Positions 36,905-47,759 of a DNA stretch of 64,000 bases are shown here, in pieces (the first letter of the stretch is position 1; every line of letters starts with the position of its first letter). A model generated the notes under the pieces. The model did no database searches. It had not been told where the DNA came from and saw nothing but the letters and a program-made list of their open reading frames with translations. This stretch comes from Ostrinia nubilalis (lineage: Eukaryota > Arthropoda > Insecta > Lepidoptera > Crambidae). Location of the stretch: contig NC_087107.1 in the NCBI RefSeq assembly GCF_963855985.1, positions 1,426,001 to 1,490,000 on the forward strand. Reading direction: 5' to 3'. The position numbers and the translations under genes are program-made.

Positions 36905-38680
36905 GATACGATAAGCGAGTTAGTGTTGTTAATTTCAAAAACGAGTGTACGGATTTTTATATGGTTTGTAAAGTCGGCTGAGTGAAGAGCTATCTAAAAA
37001 AGATTTTTTAATAAGCTAGAAAGAAAATAAGAACATTTATTTGCACCTTATCATAAAATTACACCGCTTAAACAAGTAGGTAGAAAAATGTAACCAAAAT
37101 GGCAACCAGGCAGCATGTGTCATGCTCTGAGGTAGAAACCAGAATATGACGCTGGTATTCTGCGGAAGCCATGACTATAAAAATCAGACACTGGTTTATG
37201 TAGAATACTTGTGAATAACAAGAAAATGGTGGTTCCTTTTGAATGACTACACATAATTTTGTGACATTTTCCTCCTCAAAATACACTAGACCCCAAATTT
37301 CAATCCAAAACATTATTTAGTCCATTCCGCATCATCTCACTTATGAATATTAATCACACCGAAGCGAGCAAGTCCTCAATTCTTTGAGTGAAAAAATGTA
37401 AAAGAGGACCTTTTCGAGGACCTCGTCGACAAAGAGGCCGAACCCTCGAGGAAATACATTTTGACGGATGACAAAATGCTGAAAACGAACCTCTTATTCT
37501 GCTGGTTTAATATCAGAGAGTGTTTATGGGGATTTAATATTTATTATGGACGGTTTGAGATCTTGTTGAATGGGGTGTAGATTTGAGAAGATAGAAATTG
37601 AAGTGTACGTCAAAGTAAAGGCGATGGTTTCGTTTAGCTATTGTTAAATATGGACAAGACATCACTTAGGTATCAGAGCCTATTTGCAAAAATAAATGAG
37701 TTTAATGAGTTTTTTTACGATGCCTTGGCTCTGGAGCACACAGATTTTCTAAACTTTTTATGTTAAACTTGGGCAAATGATATTAATTTAGTAATCTGTG
37801 CTACAAGGGCGATTGACCACGGCTACGTCATCTTTAGTAGTGCAGGTGCTAAGATTGCCTCCCAGATTTTCAGAGTTCGGTTTTCAAAAGGGCATTGCTT
37901 AAAAACAATAAATAAGTTTATAGAGAGACAATAGATTAATGTACTCTTTTTAGATGCCTATTCTGGCATAAAGAAACTCCTTGGTAATATCACTCAAAGT
38001 AACACATAATTTTCATTTAATGTTGCCATTTCTCATGGCATGTTGTGTGCAATTATTTCATACATGCAAACCTTACTTCCGAGCACTTGCGAAATCTCCA
38101 TTACAGTCTCAGAGAGACCCTTCTTAACTTGTTTTACCTTTTTTATAATACTTTTCTTAGCCGTGTCGTTTTTCCGCTTTCCTGGGTGATTGCTCTGTCT
38201 TTTGAAACTTCAGAAAAGCTACTTTATTCCAAATATGTAGGGTTCGAAATTGAGGAGAGATGTTTTGCAGGGTGGGTGATTCCACAATAGGATGGCATTT
38301 TCTTTTTAATCCCGTATCTCGGGACCCCATACCGGTATAGATACGGGGCTTTATTTAAACAAGTCATGTGTATCGCTGAGGTGTATTTACGTTGCTTTTG
38401 ATACAAGATAAGTTATTATGAGCGTTCCAGTGGAATGGGGAATCTTATGCACATTGGGATATACTCGTTAGTATTGATGTATGATGGCTTTTGTTTGAAG
38501 AATTACGTCACAAAATTTTGTTCGTAATTTATATTACGTGAAACTTTAATAAATAAGGAGTGTTGTCTTTGAATTAAACTAATATTTTTTGCTTTTATGT
38601 CGTCATCATCATCAGGAGCATCAAAACATGATGACCCACTTGCATAATTCGAATTTTCTTTCCTACTTTCCACTACGTAC
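36905..38680. other. Intron, one retroelement tail seen
   Basis: GAGCCTATTTGCAAAAATAAATGAGTTTAATGAGTTTTTTTACGATG at 37676-37722 matches the 3' tail of the family A element at 55908-56059. A palindromic GGGACCCCATACCGGTATAGATACGGGGC is near 38320-38348. No exon was found. Confidence 0.45.
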
Positions 38681-38689
38681 TATTGTTTG

Positions 38690-38777
38690 TAAGGATGGAT
38701 GTTTGTTACTCTTTCCCGAAAAAACTAACTACGTACCTACTCCTTGAATTTTGATGAACTTTTGAGTAATATTCTGT
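38690..38777 (-). mobile_element. RTE-like 3' fragment
   Basis: GGATGGATGTTTGTTACTCTTTC and GAATTTTGATGAACTTTTGAGTAATATTCTGT parallel the 3' part of the minus-strand copy at 291-672. It is truncated on both sides by the next element. Confidence 0.5.
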
Positions 38778-38925
38778 ACTAGTGACCTGTCCCGGCTTTG
38801 CATGGGTGCTGCTAAGCTTATAAACCTTCTTCACTTTATCCATAAAAAAACAATATCAAAATTCGTTACGTAGGTTTAAAAATCTAAGCTACATAGCGAC
38901 TTTGTTTTATACTATACTAGATTTT
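38778..38925 (+). mobile_element. Short retroelement, GACCTGTCCCGGCTTTGC type
   Basis: The copy runs ACTAGTGACCTGTCCCGGCTTTGCATGGGTG, GTAGGTTTAAAAATCTAAGC, ACATAGCGACTTTGTTTTATACTATACTAG. I recognise this consensus from arthropod genomes as a dispersed element distinct from the CCCGCGGCTTC family. It is directly followed by a CCCGTGGCTT-type copy. Confidence 0.55.
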
Positions 38926-39104
38926 GCCCGTGGCTTTACCCGCGTGAAATTTAGTGCCACAGATTCGCATAAATTATAGCCTATATGTTAATCTGGGTTA
39001 CAAATAGTAATGCTGTAAAGTTTCAACAAAATCCGTTCAGTAGATTTTGCGTGAAAGAGTAACAAACATCCACACAAACTTTCGCCTTTATAATATTAGT
39101 AAGA
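38926..39104 (+). mobile_element. RTE-like short retroelement
   Basis: ACTAGATTTTGCCCGTGGCTTTACCCGCGTGAAATTTAGTG opens the copy, and GTTTCAACAAAATCCGTTCAG and CTTTCGCCTTTATAATATTAGTAAG close it. The copy at 42310-42495 is its closest relative in this window. It sits in a head-to-tail cluster with the two preceding fragments. Confidence 0.7.
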
Positions 39105-39111
39105 TAGTGAT

Positions 39112-39275
39112 AAGTCCATGAGGACGAACCCATTGGCAAAATTTGGTTCCATGATATTTGCAGACTAACAGCAACACCGTCACTTAATTCAGCAGTTTCT
39201 AACTTAATTCTGCGGGGAGGCCCTTCATCTAAAAACCCGCGCACCTCAGCATAAAGAAGTCTAAGTACACTGCCT
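39112..39275 (-). pseudogene. Coding-like relic of unknown origin
   Basis: The minus strand reads RLLYAEVRGFLDEGPPRRIK, LETAELSDGVAVSLQISWNQ, ILPMGSSSW. This is a well-mixed peptide of about 49 codons that is opened by no ATG and cut by the RTE-like copy ending at 39104. A stop lies just upstream. It could be part of a retroelement gag/pol or another gene fragment. The family is not recognised. The neighbouring tandem duplication may derive from the same source. Confidence 0.4.
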
Positions 39276-39316
39276 TAAGAAAGACTAAGAGGCAAAATAA
39301 AAGGACTCAAGAGTTT

Positions 39317-39644
39317 CTGGACTCGATGCTAAGTCATGAGTGCCGGATGCCGCGCCAGACGGCTGCATCGAAAATGGAGCAAAACATCGAGACATCTTCT
39401 CAGTCTCAAGCCTTGGTTTGGGTGGATGTTGTCACACCGTTGCGAACGTCCGAATTTTATACTGTTTTGTTAGAATAGTAACAATAGGATACGACGGTCT
39501 TTCTGGACTCGATGCTAAGTCATGAGTGCCGGATGCCGCGCCAGACGGCTGCTTCGAAAATGGAGCAAAACATCGAGACATCTTCTCAGTCTCAAGCCTT
39601 GGTTCGGGAGGATGCTGACACACCGTTCAGAACGTTCGAATTTG
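39317..39644. repeat. Tandem duplication, 142-bp units, 186-bp period
   Basis: Two units (39317-39458 and 39503-39644) are nearly identical. Both start CTGGACTCGATGCTAAGTCATG and run through GCCGGATGCCGCGCCAGACGG to GTTGCGAACGTCCGAATTT or its variant. They are separated by 44 bp. About ten differences cluster in the last 50 bp. On the minus strand the units are open and read LETEKMSRCFAPFSKQPSGA. They resemble a recently duplicated fragment of a coding element. Confidence 0.8.
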
Positions 39645-40486
39645 AAATAGCTGTCGGACTATAAAGATCGGTTCTAGTCCACTACACTGTGAATTTCGAG
39701 CAGTATTTAAAAAAGATATAACCCTCCTTCGTTCGCAGTTGGCATTTTACTAATGTTTAGGACGTAAACCATAGGTTTGAGACATCTAATAGATCGGAGG
39801 CGAACGCTAGTTAGGAATTTGCAATACAAATACAATCGATTTGCTTGAAAGCACTGCGTGACAAAAAAGGAAACATTTAATTAAATCTGACTTGACGGTA
39901 TTATTTTAGAACATCTTTTAACTTGACGTGGAATAGCAATAAAGAATTTGAATTAAATTAACATGGGATAGCTATATTAAAAAAATAAATAACCGTTCAT
40001 CAGCAGTGTCCTTGATGATTTAAAGTTATGTTAGTAAGTATGAAAAAATATGAACAGTGTAGGTAATAAAATTTATGCGCAGCTTTGAACAAACTTAGAC
40101 GAATGTTACACTTCGGTGTAAACGCAGCCCGAACCTTTGTTTCGCGCCACTCACCGTGCCGTATCATTAACTTGGAGTGGATGCGGATTTTTTGACTTTT
40201 TCGCGTTAATCTTTTTTCTTATTTATGCTAAACGCGGAGTGGTGTCACTGATCTTTGCCGTGCTTGGATGTGAGAGATTAATTAATGGAATTTTAATCAA
40301 AAAAGAATTAAAAGTCATTAAAACGCCATAGAATTTGCAACAACGCGGGCGCAACTTGTGACGCTGTAAGTGTTTTATAGAGTTGGAAAAAAACGTAACA
40401 TCATTTTAAGCCACCCTGATTTACCAAAGTTGGATTTTTTTTTTGAGTGAGTATGAGATCAGGGTCGGGTCGGAAGATGTAGCGTG

Positions 40487-40582
40487 GGAAAACCTCCTAC
40501 TAGGTGGACCGACGATCTGGTGAAGGTCGCGGGAAGAGCCTGGATGCGGTGCGATGTCCAGCAGAGGACGTCATTTGGCTGA
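40487..40582 (+). mobile_element. LINE ORF2 C-terminal fragment
   Basis: The frame reads GKPPTRWTDDLVKVAGRAWM, then RCDVQQRTSFG-stop. This is the conserved C-terminus of a non-LTR retrotransposon ORF2 common in Lepidoptera. Thirty-one codons are open without stops, although the upstream part is broken. Confidence 0.75.
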
Positions 40583-40599
40583 AATGAACGAACGAAATC

Positions 40600-42300
40600 A
40601 GGGTACTAGGTAATAATACCCTGAAAACGTCTGCATTAGTGTGTTAGACCGTTCATTATTATTATAAAGAATGTAAATTTTAAAGTTATTAGAAATAAGC
40701 ACCAGTTTCATAGCAAGGCTCATCAACAGATAGCAAGGCTTTAATTGCATAGGAATATGAAAAGCCTCTGCGGTTTATATTAACCACTAAAGGTCAGTGG
40801 GACTCACTATATTGACAACTGCTACTTTCAAAAAACAGAAAAAAAATATCGGTCTCCAACAAAAATATTATAATTAAGCATCATAACCGAATAGGAACAC
40901 CCCACACTTATCAGATGGGAAGGCGCCTAAGTAATAAAAACGAAAATCCGCCGGGAAATCTGAATGGCTGTCTTTTTATCTTTATTCTTTCAAATTATGG
41001 CGTCTCACTCATATTGTGAACAGATATTTGCAGGAGCTTTTTTCTTTAAGGTGTGCTTTGTTAAGGGGAAGCGAGTTTTATTTTTTGAAAAAAATAGGTG
41101 TGGCGGGTTTTCCCGCTTGGGCTTTCGGGATGTGTTCGTTTATGTTTTATTTATCTTCCTAATGCTTATGTTCTTAATAACATGTAAAGCGAAATTATTG
41201 GTGAGCGTCCCAAAGTAAACAGTTATCCTACAAACCATTTCAAAAATTTTAAAATTCTGTTTTACTTATCTAAACTAATTTTTGTTAAGTCCAAATCGTG
41301 AAATACTAGGTATTTGTGTGTACGTACATACAATAATAACGTTATGTCAAATCATTATTTCCCTCTGGCTATTTATTTTGAAGTTTTTGTGTTGCCCACA
41401 AGTATCAGTAATAAGTTCAGAAATGGATATTGTAAAAGTTGAAACAAAAAGGAATGTAGTTGGTTCTTTGGTTTGGCTGTCTTCATGTCACAGAAGAAAA
41501 ATCTAAATTTTCAATGTCTTCTTATAATAAAAGTTTTATTTTTTCCTAAAGCTGTTGTCCTCCCCTTAACTCTCCTCTCCCGATTTCATTACGATATTTG
41601 CGATGTCCCGAATTCCTGATTTATTCAAAGCTTTGTGTACTTATTTGTCGGTGTCTTCCCTGTCCCAGATTACATCTATGTTATTACTTTCATGCGATTC
41701 ATTTGAGCAATAACCGTATTAAAATTAAAATGGGTAATGCTGGATATTGAGAAGAATTTGGTTCCTTTTGATGTCAGGTATTCGGAAATTGTGTATGAAA
41801 ATTGATTATTAGGAAAGACAGTAAGTCTACCCTAAAAGTATTAAGACACAGTATAGATAAAAACTACTCGTAACACTGTAAATAAGATTGAAAAGGCAAT
41901 AGTATAAAGTGTGCAATGTTACTCATAAGTTAAATACCTACTAACCACTTATTTTCAGTGAAAAGTGAATGTTGAAGTCTTATGTAAAGATAACCTTTAT
42001 TTCAGCAGATTGTCAAAGAATTCAGTATCCACTGGAGGAGCATGACCTTCTCTAATTTACAAGTGGCATGAAGGATTTGGCCTATAGGTATACTATCCCC
42101 ACGCTAACCAGACAGTTTGAGGTGACTATGGATTGTTATCTCCTCAAGATTTATTAATAAGCACATCTCGCTTCAAATTCCTTCCCAAAACAAAGGGCAA
42201 TGACATTTATTTGGTCTACCATCAATTGATATACACCGAAAACATTTTATACAAAAAACTGAGAATACCTTATTGCAAGACAAGTGTGTAATTTTTTAAA
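40600..42300. other. Intron, nothing else seen
   Basis: AT-rich sequence with two hydrophobic plus-strand frames of chance length (40964-41218, 41282-41506). No repeat with clear ends. Confidence 0.4.
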
Positions 42301-42309
42301 TTATGTAGG

Positions 42310-42495
42310 ACTAGCTTTTGCCCGCGGCTTCACCCGCGTGAAATTTAGTGTCACAGATCGGCATAAATTATAGCCTTTATGTTAATTTGGGTTATAAACA
42401 ATAATACTGTAAAGTTTCAACAAAATCGGTTGAGTAGTTTTTGCGTGAAAGAGTAACAAACATCCATACATCCAGACATCCACACAAACTTTCGC
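42310..42495 (+). mobile_element. RTE-like short retroelement
   Basis: ACTAGCTTTTGCCCGCGGCTTCACCCGCGTGAAATTTAGTGTC opens the copy. GTTTCAACAAAATCGGTTGAGTAGTTTTTGCGTGAAAG and ACATCCACACAAACTTTCGC close it. The final TTATAATATTAGTA is missing, so the 3' end is slightly truncated. Confidence 0.75.
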
Positions 42496-43255
42496 AGTAG
42501 GACAAGATTCAAGTTTTTTATTCCCGTTACGCTCAAGATCTGCAAACCCATCGCACCATGACCTGCGGTCGTTACCGGTTTCATCTCACCATGCTTATTC
42601 CCATGACGACAGGTGGTTAGCTAATTTGATATGCTCATTTGTTTCCAATATGGCGGTAATACGCGTTTGACATTATGGTGATTAATTTTTGGTCTTTTGA
42701 CGTTGGAAGACCATTTGTCAAAGGGCTAGTCAAGCGTTACATTGCTTCTGTTGTATTTTTATGGCTTGGAGTATTATTGCACCACTGAAAGCGAAATTGT
42801 GTGCTTTTATCGGAGTAAAATGTATTCAATTTAGGATAAAATGTGGTGCATAATTGATTAAGAGATGCTCGTCTGTTTTAAGATAGAGCGATAAAAATAG
42901 TCATGTTTTTTTTTAATTCCGTATAATTTAATAATTTTCTAATAAAATAAAGCATTAAGTAGTGTAAAGTATCGACAGTTATATTAGTTCAAAGCTAAAA
43001 TATAGAGTTAAAGCTGATATCATAACTCTACGTTAGTCGCGATAATAAGCCTGTCTAATAAATTCAATTACCCACTGAAAAAACTGACTATATCTGTCTC
43101 TCTCATGGGCTTGCTTGTTGTAAGCGAGGGAAAGGGATGGAGCTATCATGTAGATTCCTGCTACCTATAAAGATTCAGATAAATAAAACGTTAATCTAGT
43201 TTACAGCAGTATTCTTTGGATGCGTGTAATCTTCAAAGCAAATGCCGCACTTCGG

Positions 43256-44447
43256 TGTACAGTCAGTCAGAAAAAGCAGTGCAACATATTAAATGTTCTG
43301 TCGACGGCACATCTAACTATACAATTTTTAACAATTTATCCATATTCAATAAATTTTTGAGAACCTTTTAAAAAAATGTTTGTCATAAAGTTTTCTAGCA
43401 CAAGTCGTTAGTAGTGTAACAAGTTTAAATGTGTGAAATTCTAGATAATAATTGAAAAAAAAAATCTTATTTTAATTAAAAATCATCAAACTCTTGTAAG
43501 GTAGGTGTACCTATCTTAAATGTGAAATAATAACTTTATTATACTTACTTATTAGTGCAAAATTTTTGAGAAATGATTTTCTCAACAACTCACGGTATGT
43601 TATGAGACTGTATAATCGGACATTCTCATTTATTTGATGAACCGTATAGAGCTCAGTTATACAAACATGCTAGTAAAACTCCCGTTTGAAAATTCCAAGT
43701 AGTTTTCGCGGTATACAAATTCAAAGTTACCAATTTTTTTACTTCAAATTTATGCAAAAATATTCTCACTCGTTAACTAATAACATTTCATTCAGAATTG
43801 TTATAATACTTCATAGAGCTCTTAAAACTACACGTAATAAGCGTATTAAGTGCTTCGTAAACGCATTCAGTTAATTAGGAAAAATGATTTTAGTGATTTT
43901 TGTTCTTATTTTTTTTCTCAATTATACCTAAGTTGATTTTATTAATACAATTAGATTAAATATCAGACTATATCTTGCAATTAAAAATGTTTGCATATAT
44001 TAAGGTATAATTGAGAAAAAAAATAAAAACAAAAATCACTAAAATCATTTTTCCTAATTAACTGAATGCGTTTACGAAGCACTTAATACGCTTATTATTT
44101 GTAGTTTTAAGAGCTCTATGAAGTATTATAACAATTCTGAATTAAATGTTATTAGTTAACGAGTGAGAATATTTTTGCATAATTTTCAAGTAAAAAAATT
44201 GGTAACTTTGAATTTTTATACCGCGAAAACTACGTGGAATTTTCAAACGGGAGTTTTACTATCATGTTTGTATGACTGAGCTCTATACGTTTCATCAAAT
44301 CAATGAGAATGTCCGATTATACAGTCCCATAACACACTGTGCAACTGTATGGCGGCTTAGCACTTATGTAAACTTAGCACTACGGCATTTTTAAGTTGTT
44401 CTACGTGTTCTTTTAAAGGCATATTCAGATTTGTTACTGACTGTACA
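43256..44447. mobile_element. Foldback DNA element with TGTACAGTCAGT ends
   Basis: The outer ends are TGTACAGTCAGT (43256-43267) and its exact complement (44436-44447). Inside lies a long hairpin: arms 43595-43931 and 44002-44338, about 95% identical by eye, with a 70-bp AT-rich loop. Arm landmarks are GACTGTATAATCGGACATTCTCATT, AACTCCCGTTTGAAAATTCCA and GATTTTAGTGATTTTTGTT. There is no transposase. I remember TGTACAGTCAGC-type ends from lepidopteran elements. The relation of the inner hairpin to the outer ends (one element or one nested in another) is unresolved. Confidence 0.8.
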
Positions 44448-44709
44448 TTGATATTAAGCTGAGTCTTTTGGGAGACCCATTTATTCGCTTGTAAAATGTT
44501 TAAAGCCGGCAACTGAGTAAAATGTTTTCATAACAAATGTGCTACGCGTATCGTTATTAACAATAAATCGCATGTGCAGCTTTTTATGTCAACACACATG
44601 AGTATAGACCATATTGATGTGTGAAGTTTATACGCTAAGTTGATGGCTTGAATTCGATACACATTGTGCTTGGTCTTAAATCATAATATTATAGATACTT
44701 TATGATTAC

Positions 44710-44940
44710 ACTAGCTTTCCGCCCGCGGCTTCGCCCGCGTGGAATTTTGTCTGTCACAGAAAAATTTTATCGCGCGCGTCCCTGTTTCAAAAACCGGGAT
44801 AAAAACTATCCTATGTCCTTTCCCGGGACTCAAACTATCTTATGCCAAATTTTATCAAAATCGGTTGTGTGGTTTAGGCGTGAAAGCGAGGCAGACAGAC
44901 AGAGTTACTTTCGCATTTATAATATTATTATAGTATAGAT
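44710..44940 (+). mobile_element. RTE-like short retroelement, well preserved
   Basis: It begins ACTAGCTTTCCGCCCGCGGCTTCGCCCGCGTGGAATTTTGTC, passes through CCTATGTCCTTTCCCGGG, and ends with GCAGACAGACAGAGTTACTTTCGCATTTATAATATTATTATAGTATAGA. This is the best preserved copy of the family in the window. Two overlapping open frames within it are incidental. Confidence 0.8.
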
Positions 44941-45744
44941 TCGTGTAAATAGAATTTGTGTGTAATATCTACATACTAAGTTCTTCCATTATCTCGTGAC
45001 CATAGTAATAATAATAATAATGTCCAATATACCGGAAATCTTACAAAAAAGCCTTCTTACAAAAATTTTAACTTTTTATTGATTACATAGGAAAGTAATG
45101 ATAAAGTAAGGTACTGAGATGATTAAATCTGTAATACAGACTATTTTTGTCTTAAGTTAGTATTGCAGGTACCTACAAAATTAATGGTTTCTTTCTCAAT
45201 AGAAAGTCCAAACCAATGTTCAGACTGAGAGTATGAAATACTGTTGCAAAGTTACTCTCATTACAACCCCTGTATTGAACCTCTTTTACATTAAAATATC
45301 CTAAAAGCAATAATCAATTCTAACGCTAAGAAGTATGCTAGTTAACTTCTTTTTATTATGCATTTTATTTATAAAGATAGACTTAGATTTGCACTGATGC
45401 ACTAATTGAACACCCTGTATATCTTACAATGCCATTTTCAATAAAAAACTCAACGGCTAAATACACCCAACCCCACACCGTCGGACATTATTGTAATCTC
45501 AACAATAAAACCGATATCAAGTTTGAGCTCTTTTACTTTTTATTACACAGGCGAATGTGAATTTCATATCAGTTGTAAAAATTGAACGATGGATTTTGAG
45601 ATGCCACGTGCGGAGAAGAAAATTATTGAGTGGAAAAATATGAGTTTTACTGGTAGAAAAAAAATTTTCCTGGTCATAATGTTTTTTATTCCTTATCTAG
45701 CTGGCGGATTTCGTACTGTAAAAAACAATCGCCTATGTCCATCA

Positions 45745-45861
45745 GTGACCCACAACCTCATAAAGGTAGCAGGAAGGCGCTGGATGCAGGCCGCTACCAA
45801 CCGGGCGATATGGAAATCATTAGGGGAGGCCTATGTTCAGCAGTGGACGTCCTGTGGCTAA
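45745..45861 (+). mobile_element. LINE ORF2 C-terminal fragment, open to its stop
   Basis: Thirty-eight codons read VTHNLIKVAGRRWMQAATNR, then AIWKSLGEAYVQQWTSCG-stop, followed by ATGACGATGATG. The conserved W and Q residues of the family ending are intact except SFG changed to SCG. It is a 5'-truncated insertion with no promoter or upstream ORF. Confidence 0.8.
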
Positions 45862-46076
45862 AATCATAATGACGATGATGTTCATCAGGGCTATTTTAGG
45901 ATTCTAATGGTGAAAGAATTTATATCGGTCAAGTAGTTTCGTAGCTAATTCAATCCAAAAAACAATTAAATCTTGCCTCTTAAAATTTGTGTAGAGTGTA
46001 GAATAAGCAGAGTGCACCTAAAGCGACTAAATAAAAAAAAAACATACTAAAAAAATACCCACGAGTATGAAATACC

Positions 46077-46120
46077 ATCAGGTGAGATACAGGCCAAGAG
46101 CTTCCTCATTGTGGGTAAAA
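46077..46120 (+). mobile_element. Retroelement tail (ACCATCAGGTGAGAT)
   Basis: ACCATCAGGTGAGATACAGGCCAAGAGCTTCCTC followed by an A run is a LINE tail I remember from Lepidoptera. Only the last 40 bp are present. Confidence 0.45.
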
Positions 46121-46124
46121 AAAA

Positions 46125-46940
46125 ATACTAATCCGTATCACTCAATTCTTATTTTTTGTTGCTAAATACAGAGAATAACCAAAATCAATTGGGCGTAGAA
46201 CAAAATCAATTTTACATTAGATTTCTTGGATAATTGAATAACATAAGAAAGCCTTTTATATTTTACAAGCCCTTATAACACCCGTAGCTCTGCGTCTGCA
46301 TCCCTTACTACGTATTTATTATTTTTATACCTTCGTACCTACTTTATGTTTGTTTTATTCGCCGTATCAGCTTTACTGTTTCTAACATAAAATAAAAGAA
46401 CGAAATAAAAGATTTGCTGTAAAAATTAAACTCTTGAAACCCCTTATTTATAACGAAAACGTAATTTTTATTATTGCCCCAAAGATGGCGCTGAGCACCG
46501 CCATTTTGTTTTTAGATTCGAAATTTAAAAAGCCGAAATAAAAAACGTATAAAATACTTCACCGTTGCTGTTTTTATTGCCGAAATGAAAAGATTAGAAA
46601 TTATCTGTTTTGTAGACAAAAGGAAACGTAATGGCACGATGTAAAAAAGTTACAGATATTGTATTTTTTAAGAAAATGAGATATACGGTTAAAATTTTAG
46701 TGACTGAGTTTCTTACCTTGAACGTTTTCTGGTCCTGGTCTTCATTGAACGTTGATCCAGTGGATTAACGCAAAACAAATAATATAGGTACATGTAAAAA
46801 TGCTCTTTTTAAAGCCAACTTACAGACAATAAATAAACTGAATTTTATTTTATTATAATCTAGATTTAATTTCGAGAGAGTTTAATTTACATTAAGAGAA
46901 GTTTTGACAGCTCCTAAAATATAAGTAAATGGGATGGTGG
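46125..46940. other. Intron, nothing else seen
   Basis: It contains an AAGATGGCGCTGAGCACCGCCATTTTG patch near 46482-46509 with self-complementary GGCG..CGCC. A minus-strand donor look-alike (TTCAAG/GTAAGA, 46715) is preceded by a short ATG frame but no acceptor was found. Confidence 0.35.
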
Positions 46941-46944
46941 TCGT

Positions 46945-47049
46945 ATGCCCGTTTTCACCATCAATCCCTATTTTTAAACAAATTCCTGTTAGGTACGTGT
47001 TACCATAAGGGTCACTTAAAAATTAGGGATTGATGGTGAAAACGGGCAT
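46945..47049. mobile_element. MITE with TGCCCGTTTTCACCATCA ends (copy 2)
   Basis: Its ends ATGCCCGTTTTCACCATCAATCCCTA and complement are almost perfect. The interior keeps GTGTTACCATAAGGGTCACTTAAAAATTAGGG as in copy 1. The right flank is TTA, and the left flank is GTA. It is shorter than copy 1 through loss of part of one arm. Confidence 0.8.
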
Positions 47050-47594
47050 TAGCCTATTTGTAGTATGGAACTGAACTTATTACTAATCTGTGCTGTAACA
47101 CACTGGTTACGTTACGTTTACATCTATTCCAGCTGTAGAACCATTTGACAGACATTTAAATTTAACACAAAACACTCATTAACACCGTTTATTTTGAACC
47201 AATAAAATCGAGATGCGTTCCCATAATCACTTGATAATGCCTTCAAAATACAACCGTTTCGAATCTTCGCACTAAAAAACCAGTTAAAATTAACACGACG
47301 AAGCGAAAATTAAAGCCTTGTTACCGATTCAAAAGTCATTAGGGTGTTAAGGCTCAATAAAAATGTACGTTAATATTAAACAATGTTTTGGTTGCTTTAA
47401 CTTGAGTATGTAAATCTCTGGTGTAAAAGATTGAGCGTTGGTGTTATATTATAAATAACCATAAACCTTTGAATAATGCAGTAAAAGTAAGTGACTAGGA
47501 TTATGATATTTTTTTACATTGAGAACAATGACTGTTAAAATTTAAACAAAAACAAAAAGCCCTAACGATCGATGCAAAAAAATTTAACAGATTT

Positions 47595-47750
47595 TAGTTA
47601 GTTCGATTCCTGGGTGTGGCAAGCAAATTTTTAGCAACCTTTGAACAACCTTTCTACTTATTCCTAAATTAAGGAATGTTTCCTTCGAGTAAAATTTTCT
47701 ATCTACAGTATTAAGAGACTTTCCCTCCAGGTGGCATTACAAAATTCCAT
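47595..47750 (+). mobile_element. Box-B-headed short element (family C)
   Basis: AGTTCGATTCCTGGGTGTGGCAAGCAAATTT is followed by AAGGAATGTTTCCTTCGAGTAAAATTTTCTATCTACAGTATTAAGAG and ends GGTGGCATTACAAAATTCCA. The reverse of the same series occurs at 63804-63966. The GTTCGATTCC word resembles a tRNA box B, suggesting a SINE, but no box A half is visible. Confidence 0.6.
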
Positions 47751-47759
47751 CCTGTATAC

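Noticed and set aside
46715..46760. Minus-strand first exon with a short ATG frame and donor TTCAAG/GTAAGA
   Set aside because: Only about nine codons, a poor start context, and no matching acceptor in reach was found.
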